Below, one piece after another: positions 1-11,140 of a stretch of DNA of 64,000 nt. Every line of letters begins with the position of its first letter. The stretch's first letter is position 1. Location: positions 273,464,045 through 273,528,044 of the forward strand of contig NC_059072.1 of assembly GCF_020497125.1 (NCBI RefSeq). Reading direction: 5' to 3'. Source of the stretch: Mauremys mutica. Taxonomy: Eukaryota > Chordata > Testudines > Geoemydidae. The position numbers and the translations under genes were made by a program. The notes beneath the pieces are model-generated. The model was not told the origin of the DNA, did not search any database, and worked only from the letters and a program-made list of their open reading frames with translations.

Positions 1-1695
1 GAGGGGGAAATGATCAATGTTCAAAGCAGAGCAAATACAAAGTATTCACGTTTCATTTCTGATTAACTACAAAATTTAAAAATTGTAGATAATACTTTTG
101 ATTTCTCCTTTTCCTATTATCACAGATATCAGAGAGATCCTGCACGGCTCTATAATAATTAAATGACGTTGACATATGGCTGATTATCTATTAAGAAATG
201 TGAATTGTATAGAAGAGGATTAGCTTCCAGGGGCACCAGCATTTGATACCAGGATGCCTGTCATTGTGCATCTCGTATCTCTGAGAGTCTGATTATTAGG
301 ATGATGGAGCATATGAGACTACTAAGCCAAAACTACTTTTTCTACTGAAGAGAGAATTATTTTCTCATCCACTTTCTGTCAAAACTCCAGGGAATAGGAA
401 TTCATTCTCTTTCAAAATGGCTTTCAGTCCTTCCTTCTCTTAGCACTTGATTTTACATTCCTTTCTATTCCATTCTGCTCTTTTACTTCTTACCTTAACC
501 ATTTTCTCATGAATAGTATTGTATAGTGCTTTTCATCTGAAGATCTTTTACAAATACCCTGCTAGAGGAATTAGATTCAATCCAGCAGTATAAAATGCAT
601 TATCAGATCTCCTTGACATTCAGCCCACCGATGGAAGAGAGATCCTCTTCATTCTAAATATCCCCTTTCCTGTTCTCTCTCCTTCGCAAACACTCAGCAT
701 TCCACAAAACTCCCTCCATTTTTTCTCTCTCCTTTCCTCCCTCAACAATGTTCTGATTTCCCATGATTTCGTGCCCCTCTACGACCTCCTTTGCTTTGCT
801 GCTTTTTACAACATAACACTTTCATTTGCCTAGCATTTATTACTGATATAACCCAATTTTCACTTTTGTGGTTTTATTTTCTGTCAAACACTCAAAAATT
901 ACTTTCATGATGGGTAATCAGTAAATGTTCTGAACTGAGTTAACCAGAGAAAAGTGCAGACGCTTACCTGAAACACAGATCACTAGATCAGGTTTTTGTT
1001 TTGTTTTGTTTTGTTGGGGTGGGAGGGGAGAAACTGGAAAATCTCCCTTCTCTAGAATCAGAGATTATCTAGCTAGCTACCGTAGAATGTAGACTAAATT
1101 ATTAAATATTTAGATAAACAGTCCCACTGTCAAAAAGAAATGGGGAGTTCAAACAATCCACACATCCTGTCTCGTCATTATATTTGTTTATTAGCATATA
1201 GTGCTGCTGTACCCTTTAGAGAATTAAAAAGATTAAAAACCAGATTTATCACTGAGCCTCATCCCCTTTATGCTGGAAAAGTAAAGGACATCTCAGTAGC
1301 CCCTAGGGATTTCCCCTGACATAAGGGGCTTCCCTGCTCTGCTAGCCAGTCGCCCACTAACCACAGGAGCTTCTAGCTCTTGGGGAAAATCAGGGGTGTT
1401 CCTTCAGAGGAAAGCAGAAAATGATCACAGGGCTGTTGCAAGTCAGCAATGTATGTCTGCCATAAAATTCTTTTGTATTTCAGCTGAGGCAGTCCTCTTT
1501 CTGCTCTAACCTGCACCAGGGGCTGTAATAGCTTCATCTGCTTCCAGAATAGGAAAGGTGCAAAGGTGGTATACATTCAACTTTTCCTGCACTCACAAGC
1601 CTTGTTATGAGCTTACTTCTGGCACAGGAATGAATTGGGTCCAAGATCAATGGCCCAAAGAGCTTACAGTCTAAATAGACAACATACAAAATAAG
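1..1695. other. Non-coding A+T-rich DNA
   Basis: I see no supported gene here. The reading frames are short and have no recognisable domain. A short imperfect TTTTG run lies at about 991-1015. The segment at about 1630-1690 has wording often seen in decayed amniote SINE tails, but it is too weak to assign. Confidence 0.5.
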
Positions 1696-1857
1696 CAGAG
1701 CCATCCCTTGGGAAGGGTGAAATGGAGAAACAGCTTTGGCCCCCGAGCTTTGGGGGGCCCCACTGGCCGATGCAATTGGCCTGGCATGGTTAGTCCCGGA
1801 AGAGACAAATTCCCTACCTCTGACCCGGGCCCTGCACCCCTACTAGGGATGGCCCTG
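1696..1857. mobile_element. Short hAT-type non-autonomous DNA element
   Basis: A 162-bp element with terminal inverted repeats: CAGAGCCATCCC on the left, and CAGGGCCATCCC as the reverse complement of the right end. It is flanked by a perfect 8-bp direct repeat, AAAATAAG, at 1688-1695 and 1858-1865. An 8-bp target duplication with CA(G/A)GG-type ends is the hAT superfamily signature. There is no coding capacity. The interior is G+C-rich relative to its flanks. The exact family name is not known. Confidence 0.85.
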
Positions 1858-4642
1858 AAAATAAGATCTGGATTAGGGTGCAGTGCAAAGAAGTGTGATA
1901 CCACCTCAGCTAGGCATTCTACATTTTTGTACCTTTTTTTTTTATTTTGGTATTTGTAATACTTTTAATCAGTCGGGCATTAATAGGTAGATAATGCTTC
2001 TGTTAGTCAACACTTCACTGATCAGGATAGGTCTTTTGGAAGAGGTATTTTTTCAGGAGGAGGGAGTTGGAGGATGAAGGTGTAGGAATGGTGGACTGGG
2101 TAAGGTAAGGGTTTCCAATCACATGAAACCATGTGGACTATGACCCAGGGATGAAAGTAGAAGGACAACATAAAGAGGTTGGGTAATCACCAGAGCAGAG
2201 GGGAAGTAAAGATAGACAAAAACAGACAGGAATACGGGAGCCGGTAAGACAGCTTATATTTTGTGAAAGCAGTTTGGATATAACCTTTCCCTCATTAGCT
2301 TGTGTCTTATTTTCTTATGGGGAAGCTCAATGTTTGAGGATAACCCTCTCTAGTGCTGGGGTCCCCTCCTCCAGAAATGACTCTAAAAGGGGCTGGAAAA
2401 TAAAACCATCATCTCAACACAGCTGATCTCTCTAATGCTTTTGGTAACTGCATAGAGAATTAATGCTTGGCGTTTAAGCCCTTTATGATTCTTCTCTGGC
2501 TTCCTGCCAGCCAAGGAAGAACCCACCACTATGCCCCAGTAGAAGGATCTGGGAGGTGCTCAGTTCCTCCTCCGTTTCCTAGTACATAATTACCATGGCT
2601 GTCCACATGATCAGAAAAACACATAGGTGGATTTAAGATACCATTGCTCCTCTTTGGGTCCTGCAATGAGTACAGCTCAGCTGGACCCAAGGATTTGGGC
2701 CTCAGATCTTTTATATTTGTGTAAAATGTAAATTAGGAATAATTCTACTGTTTTCAGTGTAGATACTCTACATTTACACCAGTGTAACTAAGAGCTAATG
2801 TGGCCTTCCATGAGCAAAGGGTACAGGACAAAGAAACTGGTGGTGCATAAAAGGTGATGAAAAATGTCAGTATGAAGAACAGAACTAAACTCTAGAGACA
2901 CTGAGATTATATTATAGTCATGCTTCAGCTTTCAGGATTCTCAGTGTAAGTCTGTTTTGATTTACTAAGCAAAAATGGCACTTTTTATTTTGAAATATTT
3001 GTTAACCTGGACAACGGCAGAATGTGCCCTTGACAATGTAGATGAGAGAATTTTCTTACCTGCAGGACACTGACTGAACATTACATATAATTTCAAAAGC
3101 TGAGACATATCTTGTATCCTTCACAGGTAAAACACACTGAACTACGGAAGCTGCTAGTATTGACCTGAGCACACACTTTCCTGCAATATACATTTGTCTG
3201 TCTCAATTAATAAAAATAATACTACCAATCTGCACCTTCCCACCTCTTCACTCTAAAATATGTTGGCTTCTCCTCACCTCCAGAATACCAACTCTCTCTT
3301 TTTCACCTGCACAGGTGCTCCCTGCCCCAGAGTATGAAATATGAGCCACTGAAATATGAGCCACCTCTGTTTAACTAGTGGGTTCCTGTGGCTATGTATT
3401 TTTGTTTTACGAGGCAAGTCAGTTTACATACCCCAAATCAAATATTTAGCTTACAGTGGAAATTAACCAATTTTTTAATTCACAAAGTGGAAACATTCCA
3501 AGAAATTCTGATTTTTATAAATTAGAATTTTCTATACTTTATTTTCTCTTTATGTGCATTATCCAATATTCATAAAGAATTGATTATAGAATCTAGAACC
3601 TTCTTGTTACATAGACCCAAGTCCCAGAGTTAAATGAAGTAGGTTTATTAAATCAACCCTGTAGCACTTCTAGACTGGTAAGGAGACTTATTTTAATAAG
3701 CAGAAGCATATTGGTACTTCACTGCTTATGGAAACGGGTACAATTTGCTTGTTAGTCCATAAATTGTTATTTAGGTACACTGGTAAATCTCTTCATATTC
3801 TGTAACACAAGACTATTTAAGGAGGCTACAAATATTATTTACTGAGTTGCACAAAGATACCAAAATAATCAAGACAAAACAAAAGGTAAAGAAAGAAGTC
3901 CAAATACTTTTTTTCCCCTTAAAGGAGCCCTCTTATGGTCTAATACAATGTTAGGAAGGTCAAAGTTTACTTTTCTCCAGAATATATGTTTTATTGCTGT
4001 TACTAATTGACAGTCCTCAATGACAAACTATAAATGATGGTTATTAAACCACAAATTCTCAAAGATCTTGAAATCCCTAGGAGTGTTGAGTAAGAAATCT
4101 AGAGGGTATATCTGTTTCTGAAGTTAGCATAAAATTGTCCTTACTACTTTAAATCAGTGTTTAAAAAAACAAACCATAAATACTTAAAGTATCCTTTGTT
4201 TGGTATTTTAAAGGGAAGTACATTTAGTTAAAGGTAGTATAGAACAACTGGTAATTGTGAAACTCGGTCCAACCTGAATGAGAGGTGGAAAAAACCAAAA
4301 CAAAACTATGTAACAGAGAGTATAGAGAAAAGGCATACTTTACTGTGCATTTCACATAATCACCAACAATAAAAAATACAATTTTGTTGATGAAACAAGA
4401 GGCAAAATAGAAATCAGCTCTATCAGCTGTGCAGTGTTGACAGCAGTGCAACTTATGGTTGTTTTTTTTTTGTTGGTAAGGCAAGTAGATGTGACCTGAA
4501 GAGACAGAGTTCAGATCTGTCGAGTAAGAAAGTGACATATATATGCTTAAAATATGACACATATCTGCCAACTTGTCTTTTAAATTATGGGATTAATGTA
4601 AAACAAATAATCACTCTGTGTGTGTGTGTGTTTAATAATACA
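1858..4642. other. Non-coding DNA, nothing recognised
   Basis: This is A+T-rich intergenic or intronic sequence. Reading frames are short and lack domain similarity. A (TG)n run of about 16 bases lies at 4616-4631. Confidence 0.5.
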
Positions 4643-4900
4643 CTGTTAGTTTTGTGGTTAATAGACTGGCCTGGACACAGGAGATCTGGAATCAATTCCC
4701 AGCTCTGCCCTGACTTCCTGTGTGACCTTGGGCAAGTCACTTAATCTCTCTGTTCCTTAGTTCTCATCTGTAATATGGGATAATAATACATCTCCCCTTC
4801 CATCTTTTGTGTTCTTTATTAAAATTGTAAGCGTCTTGGGACACTGATCTTCATTTTGCCCTCTGGGTGCTACTGTAATACAAATAATAACCTGGGTAAG
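4643..4900 (+). mobile_element. MIR-like CORE-SINE, decayed
   Basis: The order of segments resembles the MIR consensus: an A/B-box-like tRNA head near 4650-4700 (gtggttaatagactgg, then a caattcccagctctgcc block), then a core with gaccttgggcaagtcactta and a downstream catctgtaatatgggataataata segment. It is old and diverged. The orientation is plus. The boundaries are approximate. Confidence 0.65.
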
Positions 4901-4993
4901 GTTCTGTGGCCTGAGTTACACGGGAGGTCAGACTAAATCATAATGGCCACTTCTGGCCTTAAAAATCTATGAATGAATAACAATAATATAAAT

Positions 4994-5084
4994 AGCAAAG
5001 AGTCCTGTGGCACCTTATAGACTAACAGACGTTTTGGAACATGAGCTTTCATGGGTGAATACCCACTTCGTCGGATGCACGAAG
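4994..5084 (+). mobile_element. Cryptodire-type tRNA SINE, 5'-truncated
   Basis: The body begins inside the SINE at agcaaagagtcctgtggcac and continues through the moderately conserved ttatagactaacagacg and gggtgaatacccacttcgtc blocks. The same body occurs at 14717-14806 in full-length context. The tRNA-related promoter head is missing, so this copy is transcriptionally dead. Assignment to the turtle SINE is from memory of that family. Confidence 0.8.
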
Positions 5085-6165
5085 TTTACTTTTATTTATA
5101 TAAATAAATACTTCTTTTTACTTCATTGACTTTGTTCTGGGTACTACAGCAAAGTAAATTTATTTTACTCTAGTAGTAATCAATAATTTTGCCCATCCTC
5201 GGCCAATGAAGCGTCATTGCTTACAATATATTCTCCAGTCCAAATCTGTTTTAAATGGCTAGAGTAATGCCATTAAATACTATTGGCAACCTGTTCATTT
5301 CAGAAGTAATAATGAGTTTTACTGTATGATACTAAAATGTTTGTGGCTGGTGAAAAAGTCCAATTCCATTCATGGCAACAGAAATTTGGGTCACAGTCAT
5401 CATGATAGTTAGATACAATAATGTATAGGTAAGGTAGATTGTGTTAAAAATTACAGACCATGTCTATGTACAAAATATTTGGTTTTAGAGTTACCAAAAC
5501 CCTGTAGTGTACCATAAAGTCTGCTGAACATTGCTGCAACCCCAATGGAGATGTATTTGATAGCATGCAGGTTTCAATATATTCTACTTTAAACAGCAAC
5601 TGCATGTAGATTTTTATTGTGAACAACATGAACAAAAATTAAAAGTATGACTGACTTGCATGCCATGAAAGCTTATTCAAAGTTATCTTGTCTTCCCTAT
5701 GCCATTGCCAAATTTATTTTCTCAAGCCATTGGTTGGATTCTTCATTGCAGAAGATGGGCAGAGATCTTATTTGATCAAAGTAAGCTGTTGGAAGCTCAG
5801 GACAAACAGTGTTATCTGTCTCATGCTTCCTGTTGAGAACATTTGTACATTATATATGGAGAAAAATAAATTAAATTTTAAATTTAAAACAGAAAAGAAA
5901 TCAGTTCAAGATGCCTTATGAAATAAAATTGGGCTAACAATCTAATAAAAATAAAAAAATAATGAGCTAAGGCTGCCAGTTTCCTTAGCTAATCTTGCCA
6001 CTATGATAACATGTTGTTCCTGAAGATATTTTCCCTTATCTCTTATAAGAGCCCCTTATGCCTCTCCCTGGCCCTCTAGGACATGCTGAGCACTCCAGGG
6101 AGTTGAGATGAAATTTGAATGTGAGTAGCACATCTAGTCTCAAAATTGTGAACAAGTTATTCTGA
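5085..6165. other. Non-coding DNA, nothing recognised
   Basis: A+T-rich sequence with no supported gene, RNA or repeat family. It ends at a small palindromic repeat. Confidence 0.5.
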
Positions 6166-6232
6166 GTGAAATCCTGATCATTTAAAGTCAATGGGAGTTT
6201 TAACATTGACTTCAGTGGGGCCAGGATTTCAT
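6166..6232. repeat. Small palindromic interspersed repeat, copy 1
   Basis: The ends are inverted: GTGAAATCCTG at the left and CAGGATTTCAT at the right. The centre holds a second inverted pair, gtcaatgggagt and its near-complement acattgactt. The same ends recur at 40202-40287 and 42186-42250. This is probably an old MITE of sauropsid genomes; the family name is not known. Confidence 0.6.
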
Positions 6233-6425
6233 AATTTAAGTATACAAATTAGCTTGTGGTTGTGTATAGAGTCCAGAAATATCCAAAAACATAGATTTAA
6301 CTGGAAAAAGAAAAGAGGCTTCTGGCACTCCAATTTGATTAGCCCAAATTTTGCAGTTCAAATCATAGCTGGGAAACTGTTGCCATAAAAACAAACATTA
6401 GTAATTAATTTTACTTGTAATTTTT

Positions 6426-6775
6426 AAATGATAATATATATACGGAGCAAGATGGTGATGGTAATGGTGAAATGCTCCAAGATATTAGAGAGGCTACACA
6501 AATAGAATATTCAGTGGTAATGGAGCATTTCAACTACTCCCATACTGACTGGTACAGGTCATCTCAGGATGGGATGTAGAGATAAGATTTCTAGACACCA
6601 TTAATGACTGCTTCTTGGAGCAGCTAGTCCTGGAACTCACAGGGGAGCGGCAATTCTTGAGTTAGTCTAAAGTGGAGCACAGGATCTGGTCCATGAGGTG
6701 AATATAGCTGAACTGCTCAGTAATTGCGACCATAATGTGATTAAATTTAATTTCTTTCTTGGGGGAATGATACCA
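6426..6775 (+). pseudogene. CR1-type LINE endonuclease fragment
   Basis: Conceptual translation in shifting plus-strand frames gives pieces typical of a CR1 ORF2 endonuclease: FNYSHTDWYRSSQDG, then a QLVLELTGE-like segment, then DLVHEVNIAELLSNCDHNVI. The SDH/CDH block is near the C-terminal catalytic His of APE-type endonucleases. Frameshifts and stops break it repeatedly. It lies next to, and probably was truncated by, the minus-strand Gypsy element that starts near 6890. Confidence 0.6.
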
Positions 6776-6895
6776 AAGAAGCCCACCACAATCCTCCTTC
6801 ACCTTTCCAAGATGTCCCTTCACCTTCTCTTGAATGTGATGGATATTTTGTTCTAGATCTGAGGCAGATGGGTTTGGGGAGGATGTGGGCAGTTG

Positions 6896-7400
6896 TCAAT
6901 GAAACTGAGGGTTGATAAAGAAGGGGCTGTGGCCTGTCGATGTGTGGTCTACATTATTGTATGAGAATGCTGCATGAAGTAACAGTGAAGACCAGTCGTC
7001 CTGGTGATGGTTGAAGTAGCATTGTAAATATTGTTTGAGGATCTGGCTGACTCTTTCTCTTTGGCCATTCAGCTGAGGATAGTAAGCAGAGAACAGGTAT
7101 GCATGGACTTCTAATAAATGAGGGGACTTATGACAGAAGCAGACAATAAACTCTGGCCCCAGGTCAGAGGTGACATAGAATAGAATAGAATAGAATGATA
7201 GGACTAGAAGGGACCTTGAGAAGTCATGTAATCCAGTCCACTGCATGGTCTGTGAGGCCAAGAAAATGGACTGTGTTCTTTATCCAGATACTGGCAGTTT
7301 CCTCCATTTTAGAAAAGCAATCTATCACCATCAATATAGTCATAAAACCACTGGATTCTGGTAGTTCTGCCACAAAGTCCAAGAAAATGGCCTATAAGGG
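6896..7400 (-). pseudogene. Gypsy chromovirus integrase fragment
   Basis: The minus-strand translation contains the integrase catalytic-core segments: a DFVAELPESSGFMTILMVID block near 7330-7390 (first catalytic Asp region), then TSDLGPEF (second Asp; consensus SDxGPQF), then SAYYPQLNGQRERV (consensus AYHPQxDGQTERVN, with the catalytic Glu), then YNNVDHTSTGHSPFF. In the second block the middle residues differ from consensus. The reading frame from 7261 down to 6896 is open only because it reads through the inserted CR1 tail. It is non-functional: fragments lie in different frames and there are no intact flanks. Confidence 0.85.
7174..7246 (-). mobile_element. CR1 LINE 3'-terminal fragment
   Basis: This is a 70-bp piece with the CR1 terminal wording (ggaccttgagaagtcatgtaatccagtcc, minus orientation), ending in a short AGAAT microsatellite tail at 7175-7197. 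It sits inside the Gypsy integrase between the two catalytic Asp regions, so it inserted after that element. It is extremely 5'-truncated, as is usual for CR1. Confidence 0.7.
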
Positions 7401-7530
7401 CTGAGGTGAGGTATCCAGAGGTTTGAGGAGATTTCAGGATTTTGGTGCAGACACATTTGGGGCCACCAGAACAAATGGGACATTAATTGTCAGTTTTATA
7501 TCACCCTAAGCATCCTGCCAAGGTGGAGAT

Positions 7531-8806
7531 GTGGTACAGTTGAAGAATTACCACTCTCCCAGGTCCCAGGGGACTATAGATGTGGTCTCTTATGAACATG
7601 AGCCACTCCTGGGTGTCATGTGGTTCTCAGTTGATAATGGCCATCTTGTCAAGCAGATTTTTGAAGCCAGAGGCAGAGCAGGTGAGTGCAACCAGGTCCT
7701 GGTGGCAAGTCACATTAAGGAAATGATGGAACATGAGAAAGTGGACTGATTCCAGACTGTGACCTCATCCGTTGGGACAAGGTGTCAGCTTTGCCATTTC
7801 TGATTCCAGAGAGGTAGGTCAAGGTGAAATTGAACCAGGAGAAGAATAGAGCTCACCAGACCTGTCATTGATGCACAGCTTTGACCCTGAGTAGGTATTA
7901 TCTGGGTAATGGATGGTAAACACTTGGAATGGATGGTGAGCCCTTTCCAAGTAGTGTTGCCACTCTTTGAACTTGGTTTTAATTGTGAGGAGCTCCTTTG
8001 TCCAAGATTTCATCATTTTCATTAGCTGGGGTGAGCTTCCTCAATTAGTATGCGATGGGATGCAGTATATGCTCATATACTTCAGCTTCTTCAATGAAAG
8101 TTTGAATCTCAGCTGGGTAGGACAATATTGGAGCAGTGGTGAAAGCTACCTTTAACTGCTCGAATGCATGCTGGGCCTTAGGAGACCAATAGAACTGAGT
8201 ATTTTCCCCAAGTAGGGCAGTGAGGAGCTTAGCTTGTTTTGAAAAAATTCAAATAAACCTCTAGTAGAATTTCACAAATCTGGAAAAAAAAACATTTTAG
8301 GTCATACATTGCAGGGGACTACCCAGTCACAGACTGTCTGGACCTTATGCAGATCCATCCTGATTCCTTCTGGGGACAGGATGAAACTCAGGCACTCAGT
8401 TGAGGTCTGATTGAATGCTCACTTCTCAAGTTTAGCATATAGACCATTTGTGTAGTCTCTCCAAGATTGTGCAGATGTGGGTGCTGTTTTGATCCAGATA
8501 GAGAAGATCAATATATTGGCTAAGTATATAACCACAATGTGGTCCTGTAGGTCTTATAGCAGATCATTAATGAAGTGCTTGAACTTTTCTGGGGCGTTAG
8601 TCAGTCCAAATGGCATAACTAAATATTCAAAAATGATCATGGCAGGTCTGAAGGCAGTCTTCCATTTGTCACCCTCTTGGATATGGATGAAGTTGTAAGC
8701 TCCCCAAAGAGCCTGTTAGTTAATACGCAGTCAGCCCACAGATGGTCCAACAACTCAGGGTTCAGGACACATAATGGCTGTAGATTGTTATCTGATCTAT
8801 GGCTCA
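7531..8806 (-). pseudogene. Gypsy chromovirus RT and RNase H fragment
   Basis: The minus-strand pieces read, in order: an EYLVMPFGLTNAPEKF block (8580-8640; RT motif), VVIYLANILIF (8500-8540; consensus YLDDILIF, catalytic DD degraded to AN), and DKELLxIKxxFKEWQHYLE with HPFQVFT near 7880-8010, which is the RNase H region. Frames change several times. The RT is cut at 8806 by the Harbinger element and resumes at 10991. Confidence 0.85.
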
Positions 8807-9164
8807 GGCCTGGTCCACACTACGCGTTTAAACCAAATTTAGCAGCGTTAAACCGATTTAACCCTGCACCCGTCCACACAATGAGGCTCTTTATATCGAT
8901 ATAAAGGGCTCTTTAAACCGATTTCTGTACTCCTCCCCAACGAGAGGAGTAGCGCTGAAATTGGTATTGCCATGTCGGATTAGGGTTAGTGTGGCCGCAA
9001 ATTGACGGTATTGGCCTCCGGGCGGTATCCCACAGTGCACCATTGTGACCGCTCTGGAAAGCAATCTGAACTTGGATCCACTGGCCAGGTCGACAGGAAA
9101 AGCCCTGCAAACTTTTGAATTTCATTTCCTGTTTGCCCAGCGTGGAGCTCTGATCAGCACGGGT

Positions 9165-9460
9165 GGTGATGCAGTCCCAAATCCAAAAAGAGCTCCAGCA
9201 TGGACCGTATGGGAGATACTGGATCTGATCGCTGTATGGGGAGACAAATCTGTTCTATCAGAGCTCCGTTACAGAAGACGAAATGACAAAGCATTTGAAA
9301 AAATCTCCAGGCTATGATAGACAGAGGCCACAGCAGGGATTCAGCACAGTGCTGCGTGAGAAGCGTAACGGAAAGTCAAAGAATCAAATGGACGCTCATG
9401 GAGGGAGGGAGGGGGTACTGAGGACTCCAGCTATCCCACAGTCCCCACAGTCTCCGGAAA
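9165..9460 (+). pseudogene. Myb/SANT-like DNA-binding protein, N-terminal part
   Basis: The frame from 9045 gives KRAPAWTVWEILDLIAVWGD, followed by a region with LRYRRRNDKAFEKIS. This is the start of the Myb/SANT-like domain that accompanies animal Harbinger transposases: conserved Trp, Trp, and a basic RxRNxKxFEKIS helix. The frame ends at 9317, where the domain normally continues with a GxxRDxxQCRxKxKxL helix. A shifted frame (9283 onward) retains only traces. The protein would have helped the transposase bind DNA or enter the nucleus. Here it is broken. Confidence 0.8.
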
Positions 9461-9721
9461 GCATTTGCATTTTTGGCTGAGCTCCAAGAATGCCTGAAGG
9501 GTCAAAAAAATTTTCCCGGTTCTTTCAGGGTGTATGTCGTCAATTTACACCCTTCCTCCCCCCAAAAGAAAAGGGAAAAAAATTGTTTCTCGCCTTTTTT
9601 CAATGTCACCCTATGTCTACTGCATGCTGCTGGTAGACGGGGTGCTGCAACGCTGAACACCAGCATCCCCTTCCCGGTGGCAGACGGTACAATATGACTG
9701 CTATCCATCGTCATCATCAGC

Positions 9722-10370
9722 CCGTGAGTGCTCCTGGCTGGCCTCGATGAGGTCAGCTGGGGGCGCCTGGGTAAAAATAGGAATGACTCCCGGTCATTCC
9801 CGGCAGATGGTACAAAAGGATTGGCAACCGTCCTCAGCATAGCAACTGGAGGCTGAGCTCCATCAGCCCCCCACTTTCATGTCTAAAGAAAAGATTCTGT
9901 ACTGCCTGGACTATCATAGCAGTGGGAGGCTGTGCTCCTCTCCCCCCAACCCTTTAATGTCCTGCCTGGACTATCATAGCAGCTGGAGGCTTCCTCCCCC
10001 TCATTTTATCTCACTAAAAGTCAGTGTTTCTTATTCCTGCATTCTTTATTACTTCATCACACAAATGGGGGGACACTGCCACGGTAGCCCAGGATGGTTG
10101 GGGGAGGAGGGAAGCAACGGGTGAGGTTGTTGCAGGGGCACTCCCTAGAATGGCATGCAGCTCATCATTTCTGCAGGATCTCTTGGGCTCTGACATGGAG
10201 CGGCTGTGCTCTCTGGTTCTCTAGTACACTTGCCCCATATTCTAGGCAGGACTGACTCTATTTTTAGACAAAACATAAAGAAGGGAATGACCCAGGGAGT
10301 CATTCCCATTTTTGTCCATGCACCCCTGGCCGACCTCAGCGAGGCCAGCCAGGAGCACCCATGACAGCAG
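9722..10370. repeat. Inverted repeat arms inside Harbinger copy 1
   Basis: The arm at 9722-9803 (gtgctcctggctggcctcg ... ggaatgactccc) is complementary to the arm at 10283-10370 (ggaatgacccagggagtcat ... gaggccagccaggagcac). Both arms also contain their own small palindrome around gaatgac...gtcattc. The two arms enclose about 480 bp, including the minus-strand SANT-like segment. The similarity was judged by eye and is roughly 80-85 percent. Confidence 0.75.
10020..10240 (-). pseudogene. Myb/SANT-like protein C-terminal segment, opposite strand
   Basis: The minus strand reads RTREHSRSMSEPKRSCRNDE, then ELHAILGSAPATTSP. This corresponds to the segment after the SANT domain in the same protein family (consensus with SGSEP and CRFYDELHAILG). 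It is on the opposite strand to the N-terminal part at 9165-9460 and lies between the inverted arms. Either the interior was rearranged by inversion or a second related gene copy was captured. It is not functional. Confidence 0.65.
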
Positions 10371-10990
10371 CAGACGGTACAAAAGGATTGATAACCGTCA
10401 TCGCCAATTTCCAAATGCAAACGGTGCAAAATGACTGATAACCATCATCTCATCGCCAATTTACAATGGCAGACGGTGCAATAGGGATGGTAATCATCTC
10501 TGCTACCTTGCAAAGGTAAATGAATGCTGCTGTGTAGCACTGCAGTACCGCCTCTGTCAGCAGCTTCCAGTACACATACGGTGATAGTGACAAAAGGCAA
10601 AACAGGTTCCATGGTTGCCATGCTATGGCGTCTGCCAGGGCAATCCAGGTGAAAAGGGGCGCAAAATGATTGTCTGCCATTGCTTTCACGGAGGAAGGAT
10701 TGAGTGACAACATTTACCCAGAATCACCCGCGACACTGTTTTTGCCCCATCATGCATTGGGACCTCAACCCAGAATTCCAATGGGTGGGGGAGACTGCGG
10801 GAACTATGGGATAGCTACAGGATAGCTACCCACAGTGCAATGCTCCGGAAATCATCGCTAGCCTCGGTACATGGACGCACACCGCCGAATTAATGTGCTT
10901 AGTGTGGCCGCGTGCACTCGACTTTATACAATCTGTTTTAAAAAACCGGTTTCTGTAAAATCAGAATAATCCCGTAGTGTAGACATACCC

Positions 10991-11140
10991 TCAGTAACTG
11001 ATACAGTGGTGAAGGCTTCCATCCTTTTTTACAAAAAAGGACTAGGGTGCCAGCCTGCGAACTTAATGTGTGGATGAACCTAAGAATCAAGTTCTCGTGG
11101 AGATATTCCTGCAACACCACTAATTCAGGCTCTGACATTG
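10991..11140 (-). pseudogene. Gypsy chromovirus RT N-terminal fragment
   Basis: The minus-strand frame 11138-10938 begins MSEPELVVLQEYLHENL, then IHTLSSQAGTLVLFCKK. This matches the start of chromovirus RT (consensus ELxxLKEYLxENLxKGFIRPSxSPAGxPVLFVKKK). It continues into the RT half at 8806 once the Harbinger insertion is removed, which fixes the order of events. Confidence 0.85.

Larger units (their letters stand above)
8807..10990 (+). mobile_element. PIF/Harbinger DNA transposon, internally deleted copy
   Basis: It starts GGCCTGGTCCACACTACG and ends (reverse complement) GGGTATGTCTACACTACG. It is flanked by the 3-bp direct repeat TCA at 8804-8806 and 10991-10993, the PIF/Harbinger target size. 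The ends and right-hand interior match the larger copy at 47897-52507. At 2184 bp it keeps part of the Myb/SANT-like gene but has no transposase region, so it would depend on another copy in trans. It split the RT of the surrounding Gypsy element, whose two halves join across the target site. Confidence 0.9.
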
